A DNA stretch of 7,313 bases from Lachnospiraceae bacterium UBA7026 (GCA_002494165.1 DLBH01000009.1:1-7313), one strand, 5' to 3'. Counted from the stretch's first letter, positions 1 to 6,999 are shown. Notes: generated from the letters alone by a model not told the origin. Made by a program: numbers and translations.

Positions 1-1
1 C

Positions 2-1393
2 AAGGACTGCTATGCGGCCCTGGGTGTCATCCATGAGATGTACAAGCCTATTCCCGGCCGTTTCAAAGACTATATCGCCATGCCCAAGGAGAATATGTAC
101 CAGTCTCTTCACACGACCCTGATCGGTAATTCAGGGACTCCTTTTGAAATTCAGATCCGGACCTTTGAGATGCACCGGACCGCTGAATACGGTATCGCGG
201 CCCACTGGAAGTACAAAGAGGGCGGCGGAGAGATAAATAAAGAAGAGGAAAAGCTGAGCTGGCTGAGACAGATTCTGGAATGGCAGCAGGATACTTCTGA
301 TAATAAGGAGTTCCTCAGCATCTTAAAGACAGAGCTGGATCTCTTTGCGGAGAAGGTCTACTGCTTCACCCCCCAGGGTGATGTCAAGACCCTTCCTTAC
401 GGTTCCACCCCCATTGACTTTGCCTACCTGATCCATACGGCCGTCGGAAATAAGATGGTTGGTGCCAGGGTCAACGGCAGACAGGTGCCCATCGATTATC
501 AGCTGCAGACCGGAGACCGGGTGGCCATTATTACCTCCCAGAACTCCAAGGGTCCCAGCAGGGACTGGCTGACCATCGTCCGCAGCTCCCAGGCCAGACA
601 GAAGATCAACCAGTGGTTCAAGACCCAGTACAAGGAGGAGAACATTTCCAAGGGAAAGGAACTTCTAGAGCGTTATGCCAAAGGAAAAGGCCTGAACCTT
701 ACCTTGTACATGAAGCCGGAATACCAGAAGAAATGCATGACCAAGTATGGTCTCAAGACCTGGGAATCGGTCCTGGCAGCCGTGGGACACGGCGGCCTCA
801 AGGAGGGCCAGGTTGTCAACAAGCTCAAGGAAGAGTACGAGAAGGACCATGCTTCCAAGATGACCGACGAGGACATCCTCAAGGAAAATGTGGCCAAGAA
901 TACCGTCAAGAGGCCTGACCGGAACCGGTCTGCATCCGGCATTACTGTCCGGGGTATTCATGATGTATCGGTCCGTTTCTCCAAGTGCTGCAGTCCGGTG
1001 CCCGGCGATGAGATCATAGGCTTTATCACCAGAGGCCGTGGCATCTCCATCCACAGGACGGATTGTGTCAACATAGTTAACATGCCCGATACCGACAGGT
1101 ACCGGCTGATTGACGCCGAGTGGGAACCGGAGGCAGCGGGAGACAGTGGCGAGATGTACATGACAGAGATCTGTATCTACTGCCACAACCGGACCGGCAT
1201 CCTCCTGGATGTTTCCAAGGTTTTCATGGAATTAAGTACGGATATCAAGTCTCTGGCAACAAGAACAAGCAAACAAGGGCTTGCCACTATTGTTATCTCC
1301 TTCGAGATCAAGGGTAGGGATGACCTTAACCATATTATTATGAAACTGAAAAATATTGAAAGCGTGATCAGTGTGGAGAGAAGCGCCGGATAA
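2..1393 (+). CDS. rel: Bifunctional (p)ppGpp synthetase/hydrolase Rel (RelA/SpoT family), C-terminal part, 5' truncated
   Basis: This long RSH enzyme makes (p)ppGpp from ATP and GDP/GTP and, in its bifunctional form, also hydrolyses it. It drives the stringent response from the ribosome. The frame is open from base 2, so the gene continues off the left edge; 463 codons remain of a usual ~730-780, and the HD hydrolase domain is missing only because of the edge. Numbering from base 2, the remaining synthetase domain covers about 1-75, with GRFKDYIAMPK at 19-29. The RFKD form is the signature of bifunctional Rel/SpoT rather than monofunctional RelA (EXDD). A TGS domain follows (about 118-180, KVYCFTPQGDVKTLP), then a helical region, the conserved-cysteine/zinc-finger segment (C329, C330, H351, C355 in FSKCCSPVPGD...HRTDC) and a C-terminal ACT domain (about 386-460). 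The stop TAA (1391-1393) lies inside the first, degenerate unit of a 20-bp tandem array. No terminator follows, so readthrough into the next genes is likely. Confidence 0.97.
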   Translation, partial: KDCYAALGVIHEMYKPIPGRFKDYIAMPKENMYQSLHTTLIGNSGTPFEIQIRTFEMHRTAEYGIAAHWKYKEGGGEINKEEEKLSWLRQILEWQQDTSDNKEFLSILKTELDLFAEKVYCFTPQGDVKTLPYGSTPIDFAYLIHTAVGNKMVGARVNGRQVPIDYQLQTGDRVAIITSQNSKGPSRDWLTIVRSSQARQKINQWFKTQYKEENISKGKELLERYAKGKGLNLTLYMKPEYQKKCMTKYGLKTWESVLAAVGHGGLKEGQVVNKLKEEYEKDHASKMTDEDILKENVAKNTVKRPDRNRSASGITVRGIHDVSVRFSKCCSPVPGDEIIGFITRGRGISIHRTDCVNIVNMPDTDRYRLIDAEWEPEAAGDSGEMYMTEICIYCHNRTGILLDVSKVFMELSTDIKSLATRTSKQGLATIVISFEIKGRDDLNHIIMKLKNIESVISVERSAG

Positions 1394-1580
1394 ATAACAG
1401 TAAAGCTGGATAAGTGATATTAAAGCTGGATAAGTGACAGTTAAGCTGGATAAGTAATATTAAAGCTGGATAAGTGATATTAAAGCTGGATAAGTGATAT
1501 TAAAGCTGGATAAGTGACAGTTAAGCTGGATAAGTGACAGTTAAGCTGGATAAGTAATATTGTACCCGGATCAGTGACAA
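1381..1580. repeat. Tandem array of ten 20-bp units between rel and the MBL hydrolase gene
   Basis: Ten units of exactly 20 bp run head to tail without indels. Eight (1401-1560) are near-identical, consensus taaagctggataagtgatat. The first (1381-1400, overlapping the last rel codons and stop) and last (1561-1580) are degenerate. Three variants differ at the ends: A (1401, 1461, 1481) ends in gatat; B (1421, 1501, and 1521 with a ttaag start) ends in gacag; C (1441, 1541) starts ttaag and ends in aatat. The order A-B-C-A-A-B-B'-C suggests duplication of a multi-unit block. Nine of the ten units keep GGATAA. Stop codons occur in several + frames, so the array is not coding. A GTGACA/TAATAT pair at each B-C junction vaguely resembles promoter hexamers, but the 15-nt spacing is too short to call one. 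There are no spacers between units, so this is not CRISPR. Its function is unknown; its copy number probably varies between strains (inference). Confidence 0.97.
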
Positions 1581-1601
1581 CATACTGAGGAGGAATGTAT
1601 T

Positions 1602-2249
1602 ATGGGAACATTAAAGGTGGCTTGCGCCCAGTTAGGCCCGATTGATACTAATACCTACGTCCTGATGGACGACCAGATAAAAGAAGCAGTGATTATCGAC
1701 CCGGCCGGCAGCGCCGATGAGCTGGCCAACTATCTGGAGGAAGGCGGATATACCTTAGACGGAGTCCTTCTGACCCACGGCCACCATGACCATATCGGAG
1801 GCCTGGAAGGCCTGAGAGAGCGCTACGACCGCTGGAGTCTCCGGGTGTACGCAGCCAAGCCTGAGCAGGAGGTCCTGATGGTGGCAGACTACAACTTAAG
1901 CCCCATGTTCGGCCGCGGTTATACAACCCATGCCAACATGATGCTTAAGGATAAGGAGATCTTCGAAGTGACTTCCGCCCACAAATGTCAGATTCTTTAC
2001 ACACCCGGTCATACCCTGGGCAGCTGCTGCTTCTACTTTGAAAAAGAAGGCTGGCTCTTCGCAGGAGACACTCTCTTTGCAGGAAGTATCGGCAGGACTG
2101 ATTTCCCCACCGGTAACTACGAGCAGCTGATCCGGTCTCTCAATGATATCCTCATGAAGCTGCCCGATGAAACGATTGTATTCCCGGGCCATGGTCCCCA
2201 GACCACCATCGGCCAGGAGAGAAAGACCAATCCTTTTGTGGAGCGATAA
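1602..2249 (+). CDS. Metallo-beta-lactamase-fold hydrolase, glyoxalase II-like
   Basis: This is a 215-residue cytoplasmic hydrolase of the MBL superfamily, of the short glyoxalase II-like (YqgX/GloB-like) type common in Firmicutes. Visible metal ligands are THGHHDH at 58-64 (H59, H61, D63, H64), H137 in YTPGHTLGS, D156 in FAGDTLF and H197 in FPGHGP, which together form a complete dinuclear zinc/iron site. Family members hydrolyse thioesters such as S-lactoylglutathione or analogues; the substrate here cannot be read from sequence. It is shorter than classical glyoxalase II (~250 aa) because the C-terminal substrate-binding extension is reduced. The start at 1602 is set by a strong GAGGAGGA at 1587-1594; an ATG at 1595 is too close to that site to be used. 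The array of 20-bp repeats ends just 6 nt upstream of the ribosome site. The stop is 6 nt before hemZ, so the two are probably translationally coupled. Confidence 0.9.
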   Translation: MGTLKVACAQLGPIDTNTYVLMDDQIKEAVIIDPAGSADELANYLEEGGYTLDGVLLTHGHHDHIGGLEGLRERYDRWSLRVYAAKPEQEVLMVADYNLSPMFGRGYTTHANMMLKDKEIFEVTSAHKCQILYTPGHTLGSCCFYFEKEGWLFAGDTLFAGSIGRTDFPTGNYEQLIRSLNDILMKLPDETIVFPGHGPQTTIGQERKTNPFVER

Positions 2250-2255
2250 TACTCC

Positions 2256-3722
2256 ATGTTATATCTTATACAGAATGACAGACAATACGATTACGATGTA
2301 AGAGCCATAGCCCTGGCCTTTTTTGAGCGGGAGAAGATCCAAGAGATCAAAGAAGAGGACCTGCCCCAGGACCTGGGCCAGGCCAGACTTTGCCGGCTGG
2401 ACTTCCAGGACCGGCTGGTCAAGGGCTCAGTCACTGACGGCAGCGGCAAAAAGGTGACAGAAGAGGTCAGCTGCGATTATAACGACCACAAGAATTGCCG
2501 CAATGACGTCAGCCGTTTTCTCTACAGATTATTTTCCGCCTACACCGGACGGACCCTGCCATGGGGCATGCTGACCGGTATCCGGCCCACTAAGATTATC
2601 ATGAGCTGGATGGAGGAGGAAAAGGATCCGGAGAGGCTGGAAAAACGGTTCATGGAAACCTATCTGACAGACCGGCAGAAGGCAAGACTCTGCAGGACAG
2701 TAGCCTTCCACGAAAAGGAACTGCTGGAGAGCCATCCCTTTGAGGAGGAGTACAGCCTCTATGTAGGCATCCCCTTCTGTCCCACCACCTGTCTCTATTG
2801 TTCCTTTACCTCCTTCCCCGTCAGCCGCTTCGGCGACCGGATGAGAAAATACATGGAGGCACTGGAAAAGGAGATCACTTATACGGCCCAGGCCTGTGCC
2901 GGCAGAAGGATGACCAGCCTCTATGTAGGAGGCGGTACTCCCACAGCCTTAGACGAGGCTTCCTTGTCGCGGCTGATGGAGATACTCCACCGGAACTTTG
3001 ATCTGGGACAGCTGGCAGAATTCACCGTGGAGGCCGGCCGGCCAGACAGCGTAAATAAAGACAAGCTGCGGATCTTAAAGGATGCGGGAGTCGGAAGGAT
3101 TTCCATCAATCCCCAGACCATGCATGACGAGACCCTGAAGCTGATCGGAAGAAACCACACCGTCGCCCAGACCATAGAAGCATTTTCCATGGCCAGGGAG
3201 GCAGGCTTTGACAATATTAATATGGACATGATCACAGGCCTTCCGGGAGAGGAGATCCGACATGTCCAGAGCACTCTTGAGCAGATCCGCCGGCTGGAGC
3301 CGGAGAGTCTGACCGTCCATTCCCTGGCCATAAAGAGGGCTGCCAACCTCAACATTGAGATGGAGCGCTACCGGTCCCTGGTCAAGGGCAGCACCAACGA
3401 CATGCTGCGCCTGGTAGACTGGTGTTCAAGGGATATGGGCATGACCCCTTACTACATGTACCGACAGAAGAATATTCCAGGCAACCTGGAAAATATCGGC
3501 TACAGTATTCCGGGCAGGGAGTGCCTTTACAACATTCTGATTATGGAGGAGAAGCAGGACATTCTGGCCTGCGGGGCAGGAGCGACCAGCAAGTATGTAT
3601 TTTCCGGGGAGAACCGGATTGAGCGTACGGAATCGGTCAAGAACCTGGACCACTACATATACAGAATCGATGAGATGATTGACCGGAAAAGAAAATATCT
3701 GGAGAAAGACTGTCCGGTTTAG
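2256..3722 (+). CDS. hemZ: HemZ-type radical SAM protein (coproporphyrinogen III dehydrogenase-like)
   Basis: This 488-residue radical SAM enzyme belongs to the HemN/HemW/HemZ group. The [4Fe-4S]-binding CxxxCxxC is in GIPFCPTTCLYCSF (C175, C179, C182), followed by the SAM-contacting glycine motif YVGGGTP at 223-229 and a conserved VEAGRPDS strand. The ~170-residue N-terminal extension with MLTGIRPTK before the radical SAM core is typical of HemZ and separates it from shorter HemN/HemW proteins; the length fits the B. subtilis protein (~500 aa). HemZ is annotated as oxygen-independent coproporphyrinogen oxidase, but the HemN-like family is mixed (HemW is a haem chaperone). With no other haem genes in view, the actual substrate is uncertain. 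The start ATG lies 6 nt after the MBL stop; its only ribosome site is a modest GGAG at 2240-2243 inside the preceding gene, so coupling is likely. The HD-domain gene follows after 20 nt. Confidence 0.9.
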   Translation: MLYLIQNDRQYDYDVRAIALAFFEREKIQEIKEEDLPQDLGQARLCRLDFQDRLVKGSVTDGSGKKVTEEVSCDYNDHKNCRNDVSRFLYRLFSAYTGRTLPWGMLTGIRPTKIIMSWMEEEKDPERLEKRFMETYLTDRQKARLCRTVAFHEKELLESHPFEEEYSLYVGIPFCPTTCLYCSFTSFPVSRFGDRMRKYMEALEKEITYTAQACAGRRMTSLYVGGGTPTALDEASLSRLMEILHRNFDLGQLAEFTVEAGRPDSVNKDKLRILKDAGVGRISINPQTMHDETLKLIGRNHTVAQTIEAFSMAREAGFDNINMDMITGLPGEEIRHVQSTLEQIRRLEPESLTVHSLAIKRAANLNIEMERYRSLVKGSTNDMLRLVDWCSRDMGMTPYYMYRQKNIPGNLENIGYSIPGRECLYNILIMEEKQDILACGAGATSKYVFSGENRIERTESVKNLDHYIYRIDEMIDRKRKYLEKDCPV

Positions 3723-3742
3723 ACTAGAAGGAGACAATAAAT

Positions 3743-4336
3743 ATGGCTAATGACAATCGGGTCCATGACCTGGAAACGTCTCTGCAGGATTCTCTTGGAG
3801 AGCAGCTTCTGCATGGTATGATTGTGAGTAATCTGGCAGTCATGCTGGCAAGAGAGCTGGGACTGCCGGAGGAAGAATGTCATGAACTGTCGATTGCCGG
3901 TATGGTACATGATATCGGAAAGCTGCGCCTCAGATCTTATGTCTATGATGAGAAGGAGGCCAGGATGGATATAGATGAGCTTCGCTATGTCAGGATGCAT
4001 TCCTCTCTGGGCTATGTGATCCTGAAGGACGAGGGCTTTTCTGACTATGTCCAGACAGCAGTCCTCTATCACCATGAAAATGTGGATGGCAGCGGCTACC
4101 CCAATAATCTGAAGGGGGATGAGATCCCGATGAATGCTAAGATCCTCAGGGTCTGCGATGCCTTCGGAGCACTCATCTCCAACCGCCCGGTTCGAAGCGC
4201 ATTTGATATAGAGACAGCACTCACGATTATGATCGATGAAGTAAAGTATTTTGACATGAAGGTTTTCCTGGCTTTCCAGAAGCTGACCCAGTCCGAAGAG
4301 ATGAAAAACATGCTCCACCGCCTGGGCATCTCATGA
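3743..4336 (+). CDS. Stand-alone HD-GYP-like phosphohydrolase
   Basis: This 197-residue protein is made almost entirely of one HD domain of the HD-GYP type. The usual metal-site residues are all present: H24, H56-D57 in GMVHDIGK, H86 in MHSSLGYVIL, H110-H111 and D115 in HHENVDGSGYP, and D139 in VCDAFGAL. The GYP triplet is intact (118-120), and NRPVRSA matches the usual DRPYR segment. Family members are metal-dependent phosphodiesterases of cyclic dinucleotides such as c-di-GMP; some are general phosphohydrolases. There is no receiver, PAS, GAF or membrane part, so any signal input must come from elsewhere. The segment after HDIGK lacks the common IPD and KPGxLT pieces, so substrate preference may differ. 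An AAGGAGA at 3728-3734 sets the start. It lies 20 nt after hemZ and is probably in the same transcript. A long open frame on the other strand over this gene is a shadow. Domain class is confident; substrate is unknown. Confidence 0.9.
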   Translation: MANDNRVHDLETSLQDSLGEQLLHGMIVSNLAVMLARELGLPEEECHELSIAGMVHDIGKLRLRSYVYDEKEARMDIDELRYVRMHSSLGYVILKDEGFSDYVQTAVLYHHENVDGSGYPNNLKGDEIPMNAKILRVCDAFGALISNRPVRSAFDIETALTIMIDEVKYFDMKVFLAFQKLTQSEEMKNMLHRLGIS

Positions 4337-4424
4337 CCGGGATGAAGGCGGCCTCAGGATGGGAATGAGACTTATCTGTGGAAATGCAGATGAAACATAT
4401 CCAGTGATTCATACCTGGGGCAAT

Positions 4425-4523
4425 GCAGATGATTCATTTCCGGGGAAATGAGAATGGATTATATTTGCAGGAAGGCAGATGGTTCATTTTCGGAAAAATG
4501 AGAATGGATTATATTTCAGGAAG
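4425..4523. repeat. Two ~50-bp tandem repeats, each containing a short dyad
   Basis: Copy A (4425-4474) and copy B (4475-4523) start with gcagatg and share most bases, including agaatggattatattt; copy B is one base shorter. More degraded relatives of the unit start are visible upstream (gattcatacc near 4406) and downstream (agttcctgtt near 4530). Each copy has a dyad: 4434-4441 pairs with 4444-4451 (8 bp) in copy A, and 4484-4490 pairs with 4495-4501 (7 bp) in copy B. One C-G pair in A is replaced by T-A in B, so pairing is kept at that position. There are no T-runs, so these are not terminators. Confidence 0.85.
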
Positions 4524-4583
4524 ATTAATAGTTCCTGTTTTTGGAAATTTTAAATAATCATTATTTGTAAAAATGTAAATGGT

Positions 4584-4627
4584 TTTTACGTGCAGAAATA
4601 TGATACTATATGCTTCTGCACGTAAAA
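4584..4627. promoter_or_regulatory. Perfect 14-bp inverted repeat upstream of aspS (possible operator or leader hairpin)
   Basis: The left arm 4584-4597 (ttttacgtgcagaa) is the exact reverse complement of the right arm 4614-4627. They are separated by 16 nt that can form an inner 4-bp ATAT/ATAT stem (4598-4601 with 4608-4611). The right arm ends in AAAA rather than a T-run, and the opposite strand also lacks a T-run after the stem, so an intrinsic terminator is unlikely in either direction. It lies 78 nt before the aspS start. A -10-like TATGAT (4599-4604) falls in the loop, so an operator over a promoter or a structured aspS leader are both possible. The regulatory role is inference; the inverted repeat itself is certain. 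Confidence 0.6.
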
Positions 4628-4705
4628 TTATGTATAGAAATAGTATTACAGCTAAGAGATAGCATCTTATCAGCTACTAAAAAATGACACAGGAGGAAGA
4701 GAGAC

Positions 4706-6499
4706 ATGGCTGAGTCAATGAAAGGTCTGAAGAGGACTCATCGTTGTACGGAAGTATCCAGAGACCTGATCGGTGAGACAGTAACCGTGATGGGCTGGGT
4801 ACAGAAAAGAAGAAATCTGGGAGGAATGCTTTTTGTGGATCTCCGTGACCGCAGCGGCATACTCCAGCTTTATTTTGATGAAGAGACCATAGGCAAGGAA
4901 GGCTTCGAAAAAGCCGCAACCCTGAGAGCCGAGTTCGTGGTTGCAGCCACCGGCCTTGTGGAGAAAAGAAGCTCCGAAATCAATGAAAGCCTGAAGACAG
5001 GCGATATCGAGATCCGGGTGAAAGACCTGAGAATCCTCTCAGAGTCTGAGACACCCCCCTTCCCCATCAGCCCTGACATCACCGTCAAGGATGACCTTCG
5101 TTTAAAATACAGGTTCCTCGACTTAAGAAGACCCAACATCCAGCGTAATCTGATCCTAAGAAGCCAGGTAGCCATGCTGACCAGGCAGTTCCTGGCAGAG
5201 GAAGGTTTCCTGGAGATCGAGACCCCCATGCTGACCAGGAGCACACCGGAGGGAGCCAGAGATTACCTGGTACCCAGCCGTGTCCATCCCGGCAACTTCT
5301 ATGCCCTTCCCCAGTCACCCCAGCTCTTTAAGCAGCTGCTCATGTGCTCCGGCTATGACCGCTACTTTCAGCTGGCCAAATGCTTCCGTGACGAGGACCT
5401 GCGGGCAGACCGGCAGCCGGAGTTCACCCAGATCGACATGGAGCTGTCCTTCGTCGACGTGGACGACGTTATTGATGTCAATGAAAGGCTCCTTGCCTTC
5501 TTATTTAAAAAATGTCTGGACGTGGACGTCCAGCTCCCCATCCAGCGGATGACCTGGCAGGATGCCATGGACCACTATGGCTCCGACAAGCCGGACCTCC
5601 GCTTTGACATGCAGATCCAGGATATCAGCGACCTGGTAAAAGACTGCGGCTTCGGCGTCTTCACCGGCGCCCTGGAAAATGGCGGCCTGGTCCGCGGCCT
5701 CTGTGCCAAGGGCATGGGCGATCTGTCAGCCAAGAAAATGAAAAAGGTTGAAAAGCATGCCAAGGATTACGGTGCTAAGGGTCTTGCCTACATCCAGCTG
5801 AAGTCAGACGGCTCTGTAAAATGTCCTTTCTCCAAGTTCGTCTCTGAGGACAAACTTCAGGAAATCATCACAGCCATGGGCGGCGAAAAGGGCGACCTGA
5901 TCGTCTTTGCCGCTGACCAGTTCAAGGTAGTTTGTGACGTACTGGGCGCCCTCCGTCTGCAGTTCGCAGAAGAGCTGGGCCTCTTAGACAAGTCAGAATT
6001 CCGTTTTGTATGGATTACGGAATTCCCCCTGCTGGAGTGGTCAGAGGAAGAAGGCCGTTACACAGCCATGCACCACCCCTTCACCATGCCTATGGAAGAA
6101 GACCTGGATCTTATCGATTCCGACCCTGGCAAGGTTCGCGCCAAGGCCTACGATATCGTCCTTAACGGAACCGAGCTGGGCGGCGGCAGTGTCCGTATCC
6201 ACCAGAACGACGTCCAGGAGAAAATGTTTGCCGCCCTCGGCATCCCTGCCGATGAAGCCAGAGACAAGTTCGGCTTCCTCCTCACTGCCTTCCAGTACGG
6301 CGTACCGCCTCACGCAGGCCTGGCCTACGGCCTGGACCGCCTGATCATGCTCATGGCCCAGGAAGACAGCATCCGCGACGTGATCGCATTTCCTAAGATT
6401 AAGGACGCCTCCTGCCTGCTGACCGATGCCCCCAACCAGGTGGACCAGAAGCAGCTAGAAGAACTGAGCCTGAAGATTGAGATTGGTGAGAAAGAATAA
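4706..6499 (+). CDS. aspS: Aspartyl-tRNA synthetase, bacterial type
   Basis: This cytoplasmic class IIb synthetase attaches aspartate to tRNA-Asp using ATP. Its 597 residues match the usual bacterial length (~590). Domains in order are an N-terminal OB-fold anticodon-binding domain (about 1-110, [19 protein letters not shown]), the class II catalytic core with [11 protein letters not shown] and motif 2 [16 protein letters not shown] (from 227), the bacterial GAD insertion (about 290-420), then the rest of the core with motif 3 [12 protein letters not shown] (538-549, R545). All catalytic motifs look intact. Leu38 sits where tRNA-Asp-specific enzymes such as E. coli have Leu and the non-discriminating Pseudomonas enzyme has His, which favours a discriminating enzyme (inference). 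The start at 4706 is set by AGGAGG at 4691-4696 with 9-nt spacing. In many Firmicutes aspS directly follows hisS; here the gene before it encodes an HD-GYP-like protein, and aspS has its own 369-bp upstream region and a terminator downstream, so it may be transcribed alone. Confidence 0.98.
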   Translation: MAESMKGLKRTHRCTEVSRDLIGETVTVMGWVQKRRNLGGMLFVDLRDRSGILQLYFDEETIGKEGFEKAATLRAEFVVAATGLVEKRSSEINESLKTGDIEIRVKDLRILSESETPPFPISPDITVKDDLRLKYRFLDLRRPNIQRNLILRSQVAMLTRQFLAEEGFLEIETPMLTRSTPEGARDYLVPSRVHPGNFYALPQSPQLFKQLLMCSGYDRYFQLAKCFRDEDLRADRQPEFTQIDMELSFVDVDDVIDVNERLLAFLFKKCLDVDVQLPIQRMTWQDAMDHYGSDKPDLRFDMQIQDISDLVKDCGFGVFTGALENGGLVRGLCAKGMGDLSAKKMKKVEKHAKDYGAKGLAYIQLKSDGSVKCPFSKFVSEDKLQEIITAMGGEKGDLIVFAADQFKVVCDVLGALRLQFAEELGLLDKSEFRFVWITEFPLLEWSEEEGRYTAMHHPFTMPMEEDLDLIDSDPGKVRAKAYDIVLNGTELGGGSVRIHQNDVQEKMFAALGIPADEARDKFGFLLTAFQYGVPPHAGLAYGLDRLIMLMAQEDSIRDVIAFPKIKDASCLLTDAPNQVDQKQLEELSLKIEIGEKE

Positions 6500-6525
6500 T
6501 CCTGCCAGTTTGTGGAGAGGAAAGA

Positions 6526-6567
6526 GAGATTCCTATATCATCTAAAGAGATATTCCTATCTCATCTA
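6526..6567. repeat. Two ~21-bp direct repeats between aspS and its terminator
   Basis: Positions 6526-6544 and 6547-6567 share gagat, ttcctat and catcta, with a 2-base insertion and one substitution in the second copy. The second copy forms a perfect 6-bp hairpin, GAGATA (6547-6552) with TATCTC (6557-6562) and a ttcc loop. It lies in the untranslated 3' end of the aspS message, upstream of the terminator. Confidence 0.7.
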
Positions 6568-6582
6568 TAGAAAAAACTGAGT

Positions 6583-6624
6583 AAGTCCCGACCTGCCAAG
6601 TCGACAGGCCGGGGCTTGTTTCTT
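6583..6624 (+). terminator. Intrinsic terminator of aspS
   Basis: The left arm 6583-6595 (aagtcccgacctg) pairs with 6605-6617 (caggccggggctt) across a 9-nt loop. This gives 13 positions with one G-U pair and one A-C mismatch, GC-rich in the middle, followed by the T-rich tail TTGTTTCTT (6616-6624) and preceded by an A-run at 6571-6576. It stands 84 nt after the aspS stop. It also forms the first unit of the ~125-bp degenerate repeats that fill the region downstream. Confidence 0.85.
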
Positions 6625-6770
6625 AAATTATAAGAAAATACTGGTCCGGGAATATAAGTTAGGGGAGGGGGTGGGAGATTTAATTATAATGATTAATTGG
6701 AAATGTTCAGCCATGGGTGGTCATAAACGACAGGTCTGGATCTGTTTATAAATTTAAAGAAATTTAAAGA

Positions 6771-6930
6771 AAATGCTAGTTCGGGAAAAATAGTTATGGT
6801 AGGGGGATAACAGTCCAGAAATAATAGTTGCGGTAGGAGATATCAGACTTAAATACTAGTTAAGGAATATTAGTTATGATAGGGGATATCAGTTCAGAAA
6901 TGTAATTTGGGGTTGGAGATATCAGATTTA
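6771..6930. repeat. Tandem duplication of an ~80-bp segment inside the downstream array
   Basis: Positions 6771-6850 and 6851-6930 are diverged head-to-tail copies. Shared landmarks are ctagt (6776 / 6856), tagttatg (6791 / 6871), gggata.cagt.cagaa (from 6804 / 6882) and gagatatcaga (6837 / 6916), all offset by 79-80 bp. The period differs from the surrounding ~125-bp unit, so this is a separate, nested duplication event. Confidence 0.75.
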
Positions 6931-6979
6931 AAGATTAGGCTAAATAAGTATATGATCAGTTAGGGTCAGCCAAAAGTGA

Positions 6980-6999
6980 CAGGCCGAGACCTGCTTTTT
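6980..6999 (+). terminator. Weak terminator-like stem-loop (repeat copy of the aspS terminator)
   Basis: CAGG (6980-6983) pairs with CCTG (6990-6993) over a 6-nt loop, then C and a run of five T (6995-6999). The stem is short, but it aligns with the right half of the aspS terminator one array copy earlier (gacaggccg...ctg..ttt). It could act as backup termination or be only a decayed duplicate. Confidence 0.3.

Larger units (their letters stand above)
4337..4705. other. 369-bp gene-free spacer upstream of aspS
   Basis: No coding region is supportable here. The left half holds degenerate ~50-bp repeats with short dyads, and the right half holds a strong inverted repeat; both are listed separately. 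An AT-only palindrome with a single central C (arms 4552-4558 and 4560-4566) sits between them. No intrinsic terminator follows the HD gene. No T-box leader is seen: the conserved AGGGTGGNACCGCG-type box is absent. A weak imperfect hairpin (4651-4677, AGCT ends) precedes the aspS ribosome site AGGAGG (4691-4696). A TATGAT at 4599-4604 resembles a -10 box but has no convincing -35 partner, so the aspS promoter is not assigned. Confidence 0.7.

Noticed and set aside
38..40. ATG at 38 as the true start of the rel gene
   Set aside because: The same frame is open and conserved in family sequence (KDCYAALGVIHE) upstream to base 2, so this is an internal methionine of a truncated gene.
665..1186. 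A 173-codon open frame on the minus strand within rel
   Set aside because: It lies wholly inside the clearly coding rel frame and has no family features, so it is a shadow.
1401..1560. CRISPR-like regular repeats
   Set aside because: The 20-bp units are directly contiguous with no unique spacers, and no cas-like genes are present.
1534..1563. Promoter for the MBL gene inside the repeat array (GTGACA with TAATAT or TATTGT)
   Set aside because: TAATAT has 15-nt spacing, and TATTGT at 18 nt matches only 4 of 6. The hexamers are products of the repeat unit, so the match is not independent evidence.
3719..4318. A 199-codon open frame on the minus strand over the HD-domain gene
   Set aside because: The + strand gene has complete HD-GYP motifs and a good ribosome site. 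The minus frame mirrors its codon composition and shows no recognisable domain.
4584..4627. Intrinsic terminator reading of the 14-bp inverted repeat
   Set aside because: The stem is followed by an A-rich rather than a T-rich tract on both strands.
4337..4705. T-box leader before aspS
   Set aside because: No AGGGTGGNACCGCG-type antiterminator box or terminator/antiterminator pair was found.
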